Positions 22,527 through 30,748 of a DNA stretch of 56,280 nucleotides are shown here, one piece after another. A program made the position numbers and the translations under genes. Each line of letters starts with the position of its first letter. Position 1 is the first letter of the stretch. The DNA lies in NCBI GenBank assembly GCA_034436335.1, contig DAOTVO010000004.1:1-56280 (forward strand), read 5' to 3'. The DNA comes from UBA877 sp034436335. Lineage in GTDB: Bacteria > Chloroflexota > Anaerolineae > Anaerolineales > Villigracilaceae. The notes under the pieces are model-generated. The model did no database searches, was not told where the DNA came from, and worked only from the letters and a program-made list of their open reading frames with translations.

Positions 22527-23892
22527 CCCTTTGTCGGCTTCTTTTCGTGACCCAAGCGGATTTCTTTTCACACGCGAGGGCGTCCTCTACCGGCAGGTGA
22601 ACCAGATTTATTCCGCTGACTACGAGCGGCTGATGACCTCCGGCCTGTACGACAAACTGGTTGAGGCCGGGCGGCTCATCCCGCACACGGAAACGGACCT
22701 GGAGCCTGCCGCGCCCGGCGCGTACAAGATTCTGCGCCCGGAACGCGTCCCCTTCATCTCCTACCCCTACGAGTGGTCGTTTGGACAGTTGAAAGACGCT
22801 GCCCTGGCGACTCTCTCCATCCAAAAGCGCGCCTTGAACTTTGGCATGTCGCTCAAAGATGCCAGCGCTTACAACATCCAGTTCTACAAGGGCAAAGCCA
22901 CGCTGATAGACAGCCTCTCTTTTGAAACCTACAAGCCGCGCGAACCATGGGTAGCCTATCGTCAATTTTGTCAACATTTCCTTGCTCCTTTGGCCTTGAT
23001 GGCCACCCGTGATGTGCGCCTGGGGCAGTTGCTGCGCATCTATATTGACGGCATTCCGCTCGATTTGGCCGCTCGTTTGCTGCCCGCTCGCACGCGTTGG
23101 AATCTGGGCTGGTATGCGCATATTCATCTCCATGCTGCGGCTCAAAAGAAATATGCTGACGCCTCGATTGCTGAAGCGCGACGAGGCCGAGAGATGAGTC
23201 AGCAAGCGCTTTTAGGGCTCATTGAAAACTTGCAAAGCATGATCCGCAAGTTAGAATGGAAACCTCCTAAGACGGAGTGGGGCGAATATTACGACCATAC
23301 CAACTATACGGAGGCGGCGTTTGAGCATAAGAAAAGTCTGGTGGCGGAATGGGCGAGGCGGGTAAACCCGCGCCTGGTTTGGGACTTGGGGGCCAATACC
23401 GGCGTTTTCGCGCGGCAGGCGGCGGGTCTGGAAGCGTATGCGGTAGCCTGGGATATCGATCCGGCGGCGGTGGAGCAAAACTGGCGGCGCGTCCGGCAGG
23501 AGAAGGAGCAGAATATCCTGCCCCTTATTCTCGACCTGACCAACCCCAGTCCGGCCATCGGCTGGGATAACCGCGAGCGCGAGTCTTTTTCCCAACGCGG
23601 GCCGGCTGATTTGGTGCTGGCTTTGGCGCTTATTCATCACTTGGCGATTTCCAACAACCTCCCCCTGGAGCGCATTGCCGAATCTCTGGCAGGCTGGGGA
23701 GAATGGTTGATAATTGAGTTCGTGCCCAAGAGCGATACGCAGGTACAAAAGTTGTTGCGCAGCCGAGCGGATATTTTCCCAACATATCACCGCGAAGGGT
23801 TCGAAGCGGCCTTTGGGCGCTTTTTTACCATCCTTGAAAGTCGTCCAATTCAAGAGTCGCAACGCTTCTTGTACTTGATGAAAAGAGTGTAG
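22510..23892 (+). CDS. Class I SAM-dependent methyltransferase (NoeA-like)
   Basis: A 460-residue protein. The N-terminal half (to about residue 270) is a less common region with YPYEWSFGQLKDAAL and DASAYNIQFYKGKATLIDSL. The C-terminal half is a Rossmann methyltransferase with VWDLGANTGVFARQAA (SAM-binding motif I), AWDIDP (motif II) and LVLALALIHHLAI (motif IV). This layout recalls NoeA-type nodulation methyltransferases. The substrate is unknown. The ATG at 22510 overlaps the tiny membrane protein gene, which suggests coupling and perhaps membrane association. Confidence 0.8.
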   Translation: MKTKNNPLSASFRDPSGFLFTREGVLYRQVNQIYSADYERLMTSGLYDKLVEAGRLIPHTETDLEPAAPGAYKILRPERVPFISYPYEWSFGQLKDAALATLSIQKRALNFGMSLKDASAYNIQFYKGKATLIDSLSFETYKPREPWVAYRQFCQHFLAPLALMATRDVRLGQLLRIYIDGIPLDLAARLLPARTRWNLGWYAHIHLHAAAQKKYADASIAEARRGREMSQQALLGLIENLQSMIRKLEWKPPKTEWGEYYDHTNYTEAAFEHKKSLVAEWARRVNPRLVWDLGANTGVFARQAAGLEAYAVAWDIDPAAVEQNWRRVRQEKEQNILPLILDLTNPSPAIGWDNRERESFSQRGPADLVLALALIHHLAISNNLPLERIAESLAGWGEWLIIEFVPKSDTQVQKLLRSRADIFPTYHREGFEAAFGRFFTILESRPIQESQRFLYLMKRV

Positions 23893-24109
23893 GGTATTTA
23901 TCCTGTTCCCGCGGCGATAGGAGAGCCTGCTGGCCTCATGTCAACGTTGGCAATCGTTTCTTGCCATGTTGCAGGGAAATTGCTTCGCTTGGCCGGGTTT
24001 GCCCAAGCGATTGCACACTGTATTGGACGGGGCGTGACGACCGAAAAACCTTATGTTTCGCGCTCATCTTGCTGTATAATCAAGATGACTGGAACGGAGG
24101 AGAATTGCT
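23893..24109. other. 217-bp gap with a hairpin and a promoter
   Basis: No convincing frame. TCGCTTGG (23985-23992) pairs with CCAAGCGA (24003-24010) around a 10-nt loop but has no T-run. A TATAAT at 24075-24080 serves the next gene. Confidence 0.5.
24075..24080 (+). promoter_or_regulatory. -10 box of the two-TM protein gene
   Basis: TATAAT lies 29 nt before ATG 24110, and the leader contains GGAGGAG at a proper distance. This promoter therefore makes an mRNA with a leader, unlike the leaderless cases elsewhere in the window. Confidence 0.55.
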
Positions 24110-25111
24110 ATGAAGAATAAATTACTGAAAAATCCACTTGTTTTCGGCCTGTTGGGCTTCTTGCTGGGGTTGTTTATCGGCCTGGTTGTTCTTGGGTGGT
24201 GGCTTTGGCCGGTGGAGTGGAAAGACGCTTCTCCTGCTTACTTGAATGCCGATTATGCCGCCGACTACTTGCGCATGGCGATCGACTCGTACTCTGTCAA
24301 TCATGATAAGTCGCTTGCAGTGTACCGTTATGAGGCGCTTGGCCCCCTTGGCCCGGCGGCTATGGATTCTATTTTGAACAACCCAGGCTCTTCGGACGTT
24401 CGAGCCATTTTGGCCTTTCGCGAAGTTGTCCAGCCCGGCGGCGCAGTGATTGTCGTTCCTCTTCCTACAGAAGACAAATCGGCGAACGGAATGATGATTG
24501 TGATCATCCTTGGCGCCGTGGCGGCGTTGGGCCTGATCGGTTTCCTGCTGTTTAAGTACGTTTTCCCTCTCTTCCGTGGTTTCTCGATCGGGGAGGGGTC
24601 GGCGGCCCGACGGGCGCAGCAATTGTCCAACGAGACTCCTATGACGGATTACGAGGCGATGGGCGAAGAGCCGCCGATTTCGCAATTCATCACCACCTAT
24701 GTTTTGGGCGATGACCTCTTCGACGACTCCTTCAGCATAGAGACCCAAGCGGGCGAGTTCCTGGGAGAGTGCGGCATTGGCATTTCCGATTCCATCGGCG
24801 TCGGCGAACCGAAGCGGGTGACGGCTTTTGAGTTGTGGCTCTTCGACAAGAGCGACATCCAGACCGTGACGAAAGTGCTGATGTCGGCGCATGCTTATAA
24901 TGATCCGGCTATCCGTCAGCGGCTGGCGGCCAAGGGAGAGCCGGTGCTGGTGGAACCGGGCAAGCAAATTGTGCTTGAAACGAAAGCCCTGCAACTGGTG
25001 GCCGTTGTGACCGACATGGAATATGGCAGCAGTTCCCTGCCCGACAAGAGCCATTTTGAGCGCATTACCGTCGAACTGGCAATTTGGCCGAAGGTGGTCG
25101 AACCTTCGTAG
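24110..25111 (+). CDS. Membrane protein of unknown function with two helices
   Basis: A 333-residue protein. Helix 1 is near residues 10-32 (LVFGLLGFLLGLFIGLVVLGWWLWP). After an exposed region of about 90 residues comes helix 2 (MIVIILGAVAALGLIGFLLFKYV). The C-terminal 180 residues are soluble, acidic and probably cytoplasmic. This domain has regular beta-rich segments (FSIETQAGEFLGECGIGIS and FELWLFDKSDIQTVTKVLMS). I do not recognise a family. A strong bidirectional terminator follows. Confidence 0.7.
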   Translation: MKNKLLKNPLVFGLLGFLLGLFIGLVVLGWWLWPVEWKDASPAYLNADYAADYLRMAIDSYSVNHDKSLAVYRYEALGPLGPAAMDSILNNPGSSDVRAILAFREVVQPGGAVIVVPLPTEDKSANGMMIVIILGAVAALGLIGFLLFKYVFPLFRGFSIGEGSAARRAQQLSNETPMTDYEAMGEEPPISQFITTYVLGDDLFDDSFSIETQAGEFLGECGIGISDSIGVGEPKRVTAFELWLFDKSDIQTVTKVLMSAHAYNDPAIRQRLAAKGEPVLVEPGKQIVLETKALQLVAVVTDMEYGSSSLPDKSHFERITVELAIWPKVVEPS

Positions 25112-25130
25112 CAAAGCAGCGAGAATCAAA

Positions 25131-25158
25131 ACGGGCGGCGCACAGGCCGCCCGTTTTT
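25131..25158. terminator. Bidirectional terminator between convergent genes
   Basis: ACGGGCGGC (25131-25139) pairs perfectly with GCCGCCCGT (25146-25154). TTTTT follows on the plus strand, and TTTT follows on the minus strand (AAAA at 25128-25131 on plus). It ends both the upstream membrane protein gene and greA. Confidence 0.85.
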
Positions 25159-25166
25159 GTTTGTGT

Positions 25167-25634
25167 TCATTCCACCTTCAGAATTTTGAGTTTAATCTTT
25201 CCGCCCGGCGTCTCGGCTTCGACCGTCTCGCCGACGCGGCGGCCCATCAGCGCCAAGCCGATGGGGGATTCATTCGAAATTTTGCCGTTACGCGGGTCGG
25301 CTTCCTTCGCGCCTACGACCAGAAAAACTTCCGGCTCGAAATCCTCTTCCTGGACGGTGACGCGCGCGCCGACCCCGACGACTTCCCGCGCCTGGCCGGT
25401 ATCTTCAACGATGATGGCCGTGCGCAGCACGTATTCAAGTTCCTGGATGCGGCCCTCGAGGAAAGCCTGGTCTTCTTTGGCTTTGTGGTAATCGGCGTTT
25501 TCCGAAAGGTCGCCCATTTGAATCGCTTCGCGCAGACGTTTCGCCAGCGCCTCGCGTTCCGGGCCTTTCAACTGCTCCAGTTCGGCTTTGAGTTTCTTCG
25601 CGCCTTCGGCAGTGATGTATTGTTGCTCGGGCAT
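25167..25634 (-). CDS. greA: Transcription elongation factor GreA
   Basis: A 155-residue factor that stimulates RNA polymerase to cleave backtracked RNA. The N-terminal coiled coil carries the acidic tip MGDLSENADYHKAKEDQAF, and the C-terminal FKBP-like domain includes SNESPIGLALMGRRVGETVEAETPGG. It starts at 25634 with a GGAG sequence upstream and lies 14 nt downstream of the dGTPase gene, so it is probably co-transcribed with it. Confidence 0.97.
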   Translation of the reverse strand: MPEQQYITAEGAKKLKAELEQLKGPEREALAKRLREAIQMGDLSENADYHKAKEDQAFLEGRIQELEYVLRTAIIVEDTGQAREVVGVGARVTVQEEDFEPEVFLVVGAKEADPRNGKISNESPIGLALMGRRVGETVEAETPGGKIKLKILKVE

Positions 25635-25648
25635 GTTTTCTCCAAACG

Positions 25649-26797
25649 TTAGGGTCTTAAATAGGGGTCATGCAGGCGGGCATGCTCGTCCACGGCATAG
25701 CGGTCGGTCATGCCGGCGATGTAATCGCAAATGGTGCGTTCCAGCCCGCGCGCGGGAATCCATTGCTGGACATGGTTGGGCAGGATGGCGGGCTGGGCGC
25801 GGTAAGCATGGAACAGGTCTTCGATGATATGCTCGGCCTTGACTTGCATCCGCACCACGCGGTAATGCCGGTAGAGATTGGCGTAGAGGAAATCCTTCAA
25901 CTCACGGTTGCGGCGCTGCATCTCATCGCTATATCCGATGACGTTATAGGGCAGTTTTTGAATGTCCAGCGCCGATTTTGCGCCGCTTTCCTTGAGCCGC
26001 GCATCGGTGGCAGTGACCATATCGGTAACCATCAGCCCCACCAGATGGCGAATCATGCGGTGACGTTCCATATCCTGCAGAACCGGCCCGCGCCAGTTAA
26101 ACGTCTCGACCAGAATTTCCCACAGGGCCACCCCTTCCAACGAGTGGGGTGTAATCATGCCGGAGCGCAGACCGTCGTCCAGGTCGTGGGTGGTGTAGGC
26201 CAGTTCATCGGCCACATTGCAGATTTGCGTCTCGAGATTGCCGCGCAGGTCGGGGTTGTAGTCGGCGGCGTCTGAGACGTCGTACTCCGACTCGTGTTTG
26301 ACCATCCCCTCTCGCACCTCCCAGGTCAGGTTCAGGCCGGGAAATTCCGGGTAACGCTGTTCCAGTTCGGTGACGATGCGCAAAGATTGCCGGTTGTGGT
26401 CAAAGCCGCCGAAATCGGCCATCAGGCGGCGCAGGGTGTATTCCCCGGCGTGCCCGAAGGGCGAATGGCCCAAATCATGCGCCAGGCAGATGGCCTCTAC
26501 CAGGTCTTCGTTGGCGCCCAACGCGCGAGCAATCGTACGGCCAATTTGCGCCACTTCCAGCGTGTGCGTCAGCCGGGTGCGGAAATAGTCGCCCTCGAAA
26601 TTGATGAACACCTGCGTCTTGTACTCCAGGCGGCGGAAAGCGGTGGTGTGCAAAATCCGGTCTCGGTCGCGCTGGAAGGAGGTGCGGTAATCTGGCTCGT
26701 TATCCAGATAGACGCGCCCTTTGCTGTCCCTGCTGCGTACGGCGTAAGGGGCGAGACTGCGGTCTTCAATTTCTTCTAACTGCTGACGAGTGTACAT
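25649..26797 (-). CDS. dgt: Deoxyguanosinetriphosphate triphosphohydrolase-like protein
   Basis: A 382-residue HD-domain hydrolase that removes triphosphate from dNTPs. Metal ligands are visible in FRTRLTHTLEVAQIGR, LAHDLGHSPFGHAGE and the later DDLGD-like stretch YTTHDLDDGL. The start at 26797 (MYTRQQLEEIE) is preferred; the longer frame to 26854 would run into the end of the kinase gene upstream. Its specificity (dGTP only or mixed dNTP) cannot be judged from sequence. It belongs to a unit with the isopentenyl phosphate kinase and greA. Confidence 0.92.
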   Translation of the reverse strand: MYTRQQLEEIEDRSLAPYAVRSRDSKGRVYLDNEPDYRTSFQRDRDRILHTTAFRRLEYKTQVFINFEGDYFRTRLTHTLEVAQIGRTIARALGANEDLVEAICLAHDLGHSPFGHAGEYTLRRLMADFGGFDHNRQSLRIVTELEQRYPEFPGLNLTWEVREGMVKHESEYDVSDAADYNPDLRGNLETQICNVADELAYTTHDLDDGLRSGMITPHSLEGVALWEILVETFNWRGPVLQDMERHRMIRHLVGLMVTDMVTATDARLKESGAKSALDIQKLPYNVIGYSDEMQRRNRELKDFLYANLYRHYRVVRMQVKAEHIIEDLFHAYRAQPAILPNHVQQWIPARGLERTICDYIAGMTDRYAVDEHARLHDPYLRP

Positions 26798-26847
26798 GTT
26801 GTCTGCCTTTGAACGGGCGGAAAGTTTAATCGACTCGGCACGACTTG

Positions 26848-27663
26848 TCAACAATGCAGACGCGTCCCGATTGATTCTCCGGCCAGCGCCCGGCGCAGGT
26901 TGCCACCCCTTTCGCCGGAGAAGATGACGACTTCCAGGCCGGGGATTTCCTTTACAAGTTCCAGCATCTGCTGGACTTTCGCCTGCATTCCGCCGGTCAC
27001 GTCCGCGCCGGCGGCCGCGCCCAGACTGTTCGAAAGGTTCGCAGCGGCGCCCGGAGCCTGCCGCGCCAATCCGTCGGGCGTTATCTGCGGGACGAGTTTC
27101 GTGCGCGCCGGGAAGTCTTCCCAGACGCCTTCCTCCAGCCCGGCGAGCAGGATGCGGTTGGGGCGCAGTTCACGCGCTAGATGGGCAAACAGGTCTTCGG
27201 TCGAGAGAATCGTGCCGCCGCGCGCCTCGTCGAAGACGACATCTCCATGCACCACTGGGAGCAGGCGGTGGCCGAGCGCCATCTGGAGCGGGTAGAGGTC
27301 CCAGATGAGCACGCGGCCCTCGTGGGCGGTAACGGTCGAGAGGGGGGAGATGGTCACGGCGGGCAGGCCGGCGCGGCGCAGGGCTTCGACGACGAGCCGG
27401 TTCAATGCCGAGGCCTGGTACCAAACTTCGGCAAAGCCGCGCCAGGCTTCGGGTCCGGCCACGCCATTGCGGGTGCCGAACCGGCTGGCGGCCTGGTGAC
27501 CGAAGGAGCCGGAGCCGTGTCCTAAGACGAGATGCAGGCCGGGCTGTTCCTGCAAAGCAGAAGCAATTTCCCCGGCCAGGGCGTCTATGCGGTCGGGGCG
27601 GGGGGTGTAGGGGCGGGTCTTGTCGGTGATGAGCGAGCCGCCGAGTTTGAGGAAGGTGATCAT
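26848..27663 (-). CDS. Isopentenyl phosphate kinase
   Basis: A 271-residue amino-acid-kinase-fold enzyme that phosphorylates isopentenyl phosphate to isopentenyl diphosphate. It has KLGGSLITDK at the N-terminus (Lys6), GHGSGSFGH with the catalytic His56 typical of this subgroup, HGDVVFD, and DVTGGMQAK near the nucleotide site. The enzyme is the last step of the alternative mevalonate route of archaea and some Chloroflexota. No other isoprenoid gene is adjacent. A TACATT lies 6 nt before the ATG on the minus strand, a possible leaderless promoter. Confidence 0.9.
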   Translation of the reverse strand: MITFLKLGGSLITDKTRPYTPRPDRIDALAGEIASALQEQPGLHLVLGHGSGSFGHQAASRFGTRNGVAGPEAWRGFAEVWYQASALNRLVVEALRRAGLPAVTISPLSTVTAHEGRVLIWDLYPLQMALGHRLLPVVHGDVVFDEARGGTILSTEDLFAHLARELRPNRILLAGLEEGVWEDFPARTKLVPQITPDGLARQAPGAAANLSNSLGAAAGADVTGGMQAKVQQMLELVKEIPGLEVVIFSGERGGNLRRALAGESIGTRLHC

Positions 27664-27703
27664 GGGAAAAATGTAGCACGTTCCAGGCAGGGCGTCAAGA
27701 CGG

Positions 27704-27709
27704 TATAAT
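27704..27709 (+). promoter_or_regulatory. -10 box 7 nt before a start codon
   Basis: TATAAT ends 7 nt before ATG 27717 (4 nt before the alternative GTG 27714). The mRNA would be leaderless or nearly so. No clear -35 was found. Confidence 0.55.
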
Positions 27710-27716
27710 CGGGGTG

Positions 27717-28628
27717 ATGAATCTCGATATTCACGCTGCGGTGGTGATGACGGTCCTCCTGGCCGTGTTGGGGGCGGGGTTGAGCCTGTGGCTGGGCGTC
27801 CGGCGCATCCGTAAGGGGCGCAGGGTGGCGTATTATCGCTTGCGGCAGAGAGAGGTCGGCGCCGGCTGGCGGACTCTGTTTACGGCCATTCTTCTGCTGG
27901 GCGCGGCCTGGGTAGTGGGGCGGTTTGGCGAGCCGACGGTGTACCGCTTCTTCTCTCCAAGCCCTACGTCGAGTCTCACGCCGACCATTACGTTGACTCC
28001 CACCATCAGCCTGACGCCGACTATCACGTTGACTCCCACAGAGACTCTCACTCCGCTTTTTAGTTACACGCCGACCGAGGCGCCGACGCCGTTCATGCCG
28101 GAGGCGGTGGCGCTGCAATTTACCAGCAGTGTGACGCCTAATCCCGAGGCGGTCTTTAGCCCGATTAAGTTCTCGCGCACGATTGCCAATTTCGTGGCTG
28201 TGGACCCGCAGACGGTGTTCGAGAATCCCATTCGGCGGATTTTTGCCACGTTCACTTACGACAAAATGACCGACGGTGTGCAGTGGACGGCGCTCTGGTA
28301 TCGGGGCGAGACGCTGGTCTATTACGAGACCGAGATTTGGAAAGGGGGGACGGGCGGCTATGCCTATTCGCTCTGGTCGCCGCCGCAGGAGGAGTGGCTG
28401 CCGGGAACGTACCGGGTGATTATTTTCGTTGGCCTGGAGTGGAAGGTGATTGGAGAATTCCACGTCGTGGGCGACCCGCCGACCCCGACCGCGACCATTT
28501 CTCCGACCCCCACGCGGACTCCCACTGCGACCGTGACTCCGTCGAGAACTGTCACCCCTTCGCAGACGGCCACACCGTCGCGCACGCCCACGGCGACCCG
28601 GACGCTGTTGGCGACGGCGACGAAGTGA
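27717..28628 (+). CDS. Membrane protein with Thr/Pro-rich repeat linkers
   Basis: A 303-residue protein with two N-terminal membrane helices (VVMTVLLAVLGAGLSLWL and LFTAILLLGAAWVVGRF). A Thr/Pro repeat follows with the six-residue unit LTPTIT/LTPTIS, then a globular beta-rich domain of about 130 residues (FSPIKFSRTIANFVAV to IFVGLEWKVIGEFHVV). A second Thr/Pro tail (PTPTATISPTPT...) ends the chain. Such linkers are frequent in exported Chloroflexota proteins and may be glycosylated. The middle domain is not recognised. GTG 27714 is an alternative start. Confidence 0.75.
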   Translation: MNLDIHAAVVMTVLLAVLGAGLSLWLGVRRIRKGRRVAYYRLRQREVGAGWRTLFTAILLLGAAWVVGRFGEPTVYRFFSPSPTSSLTPTITLTPTISLTPTITLTPTETLTPLFSYTPTEAPTPFMPEAVALQFTSSVTPNPEAVFSPIKFSRTIANFVAVDPQTVFENPIRRIFATFTYDKMTDGVQWTALWYRGETLVYYETEIWKGGTGGYAYSLWSPPQEEWLPGTYRVIIFVGLEWKVIGEFHVVGDPPTPTATISPTPTRTPTATVTPSRTVTPSQTATPSRTPTATRTLLATATK

Positions 28629-28851
28629 GATTGATTTTTTTGCTACAGATTACACAGATTTTCAATCACTGCCCACCCAATGAGGCCGAACTTGTTAATC
28701 GCAGCAAAAGACGCTCACTTTATCCGCAGATTGCGCAGATTTCCCCTGTGGGTACGATGTCGCCGATTTTCTCCCGATCTGCGACCTCTGCGGATGATTT
28801 TTGAGACCAGGGCAGGCAGTTACGATTTTCAAGGGAATCGTGGCCGATGCA
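28629..28851. repeat. Degenerate CAGATT/GCAGAT repeats between convergent genes
   Basis: The 223-bp gap contains ACAGATTACACAGATTTTC, CCGCAGATTGCGCAGATTT and CTGCGACCTCTGCGGATGA, degenerate copies of the word family also found at 2392-2466. It shows no coding potential and no clear terminator. Confidence 0.55.
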
Positions 28852-29745
28852 TCAGATGCTTTTTTGTTTTTCCGCGAGGGAAAACGCGCAGGCAATTTGA
28901 GCGGCCAGGCGGGCGTTGTTGAGCAGGAGGGCCAGATTAGCCCGCAGGGACTCGCCGCCGGTCAGTTCGGCGAGGCGGGCGAGCAGGAAGGGCGTCAGCG
29001 GCTGGCCATGAATGCCCTGTTCGGCGGCTTCGCGGCGTGCTTGTTCGATGATGGGGGTGATTTTTTCGGCGGGGATTTCGTCTTCGAAGGGGAGCGGCTG
29101 ACAGACCAACACGGCAGATTTCAATCCCAGCCCCCAGTGGGTGTGCGCAAAGCGGACAACTTCTTCGGGCGAGTCGAGCCGGGCGCTGACGGGCAGTCCG
29201 CTGCGGCGCGAGTAGAAGGCGGGAAATTCGTCTGTCCCGTAGCCGATGACCGGCACGGCCATCGTTTCCAGGTATTCCAGCGTGGCGGGCAAGTCGAGGA
29301 TGGCTTTGGCCCCGGCGCAGACGACGATCATCGGGGTATCTGCCAGCGCCTGCAAGTCGGTGGAGATGTCGAGCGTCTCGACTTCGTGGACTCCGCCGAT
29401 TCCGCCGGTGGCGAAGAGGCGGATGCCGGCGCGGTAGGCGGCGAACATCGTCCCGGCAACGGTGGTGCCGCCGCATTCCCGCTTCAGGATGGCGGTGGCA
29501 AAGTCGCGGCGGCTGATTTTGCGGACGTTTGTCTCGCCGGCCAGGCGTTCCAGTTCGGCGTCGCTCAGGCCGAGGCGGATTTCTCCGTCCAGGATGGCGA
29601 TGGTGGCCGGTTGAGCGCCGTTCTCGCGCACGACGCGCTCCATCTCGCGGGCGAGTTGCAGGTTCTGCGGGCGGGGCAGGCCGTGGGTGATGACGGTCGA
29701 TTCGAGGGCAACAATGGGGGAAAATTTGTGTATGGAAACGGTCAT
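28852..29745 (-). CDS. psuG: Pseudouridine-5'-phosphate glycosidase
   Basis: A 297-residue enzyme that splits pseudouridine 5'-phosphate into uracil and ribose 5-phosphate. Family motifs include ALESTVITHGLPRPQNL at the N-terminus, GEIRLGLSDAELERLA, TVAGTMFAAYRAGI, FATGGIGGVH, and GYGTDEFPAFYSRRSG. The start at 29745 gives the standard N-terminus and lies 6 nt after a minus-strand TATAAT. The partner kinase psuK is not adjacent. It lies 7 nt downstream of the S24-domain gene on the same strand but has its own promoter. Confidence 0.95.
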   Translation of the reverse strand: MTVSIHKFSPIVALESTVITHGLPRPQNLQLAREMERVVRENGAQPATIAILDGEIRLGLSDAELERLAGETNVRKISRRDFATAILKRECGGTTVAGTMFAAYRAGIRLFATGGIGGVHEVETLDISTDLQALADTPMIVVCAGAKAILDLPATLEYLETMAVPVIGYGTDEFPAFYSRRSGLPVSARLDSPEEVVRFAHTHWGLGLKSAVLVCQPLPFEDEIPAEKITPIIEQARREAAEQGIHGQPLTPFLLARLAELTGGESLRANLALLLNNARLAAQIACAFSLAEKQKSI

Positions 29746-29751
29746 GCGCCG

Positions 29752-29757
29752 ATTATA
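29752..29757 (-). promoter_or_regulatory. -10 box of psuG overlapping the upstream stop codon
   Basis: On the minus strand GTATAATCGGCGCATG places TATAAT 6 nt before the psuG ATG. The TAA inside it is the stop codon of the S24-domain gene (29753-29755). The psuG message would be leaderless. Confidence 0.6.
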
Positions 29758-30718
29758 CCGGCTTGGCGACGGCAATGACAATGCCGAGAATATAGTCTTC
29801 TGGAGTTAAGGGAATCGGCGGATACTTTTTTGCTGATTTTGTTTCTGAGATTAACTGCTTATTTGTTTCGTCAAACCTTTTTACCAGATATTGATAGCCG
29901 CTTTTCGCGCTGTCCGCTTTAGCAACGATAACAATGTCGTGGTGATTGGCGGCTCTAGCCTCATAGAATAGTACATAGTCACGCTCACAGATTGGAGTCG
30001 GCGTGGCGTTATTCATGCTGTCCCCTTTTACTTCTACCAAAGCGTATTTCTTAATCGGCTGAAAGTGGAGCGATAAGGTGTTGGGAAGCACAGAAAAGAT
30101 TTGATAAGGTTTTTTATCAAAAAGCAAAGTTCCCAATTCTGCATAGACCGGGCTCGGGTAAGTTTGCCATATTGGCCCTGTGGGGCCGGCTTCAATGCTC
30201 TCGTAGATAGGCAAAGCATCTATTTGAAGAGTAAATGGCTTGTAACCGAAGGAATGCTTTGGAAGAAGGAGCATTTTAAGTTCCTCTTGTACTTTTTGGA
30301 TAGCCGGGTCGTAATCTAGGGAGTGAGTTGGTTTATATCGTTCCTCGAGAAGGCGCTGTGCCTCTTTGTAATACATGCGGGCTTGATGGGGATTCCCGTT
30401 TTGATCTTGTATGTATCCTGTCAGTTCTAAACTATGAATAAGATTCCAGACATCATTATCTACCGAGAATCGCAGATTAGCATCTTCGATTATTCTGATG
30501 GATTTTGAGAAGTCTTTGATGGCAAAATGAATAGCGGCAAAAAGAACCAGACAAGCCCCTTCGTTGTTACAAAGATAGCAATTTTTTGTGTCTTGTTCCA
30601 TTTGACTAAGGAGTTTATGCAATTCTGCCGGATTATGGAGCGAATTCAGCAGAGTATCGAGATTTTCTCGGACATCATCTTCTGAAAATCGAAACCTTCT
30701 TAGTATTTGAGCCAGCAT
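29753..30718 (-). CDS. Helical-repeat protein fused to a LexA/UmuD-type S24 peptidase domain
   Basis: A 321-residue protein. Residues 1 to about 165 are helical with TPR-like character (EGACLVLFAAIHFAIKDFSKSI and QARMYYKEAQRLLEE) and no helix-turn-helix. Residues about 168-321 match the S24 autoprotease domain: candidate cleavage site A177-G178 in IEAGPTG, nucleophile Ser234 in VKGDSMNN, and Lys280 in YLVKRF. LexA-family proteins cut themselves when triggered by RecA filaments. Here the DNA-binding half is replaced, so the output differs. A GGAGGG ribosome-binding site precedes the start. It is the last gene of an AT-rich operon with two SPFH genes. Confidence 0.75.
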   Translation of the reverse strand: MLAQILRRFRFSEDDVRENLDTLLNSLHNPAELHKLLSQMEQDTKNCYLCNNEGACLVLFAAIHFAIKDFSKSIRIIEDANLRFSVDNDVWNLIHSLELTGYIQDQNGNPHQARMYYKEAQRLLEERYKPTHSLDYDPAIQKVQEELKMLLLPKHSFGYKPFTLQIDALPIYESIEAGPTGPIWQTYPSPVYAELGTLLFDKKPYQIFSVLPNTLSLHFQPIKKYALVEVKGDSMNNATPTPICERDYVLFYEARAANHHDIVIVAKADSAKSGYQYLVKRFDETNKQLISETKSAKKYPPIPLTPEDYILGIVIAVAKPV

Positions 30719-30748
30719 ATTTCCCTCCAGAAATCAAGGGCGAACAAT

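Noticed and set aside
27960..28610. Short tandem repeats considered as a CRISPR or minisatellite
   Set aside because: They are in frame and encode Thr/Pro linkers of a membrane protein; there are no spacers.
29753..30718. Assignment of the S24-domain protein as LexA
   Set aside because: The N-terminal half has TPR-like helices and no helix-turn-helix, so it should not act as the SOS repressor.
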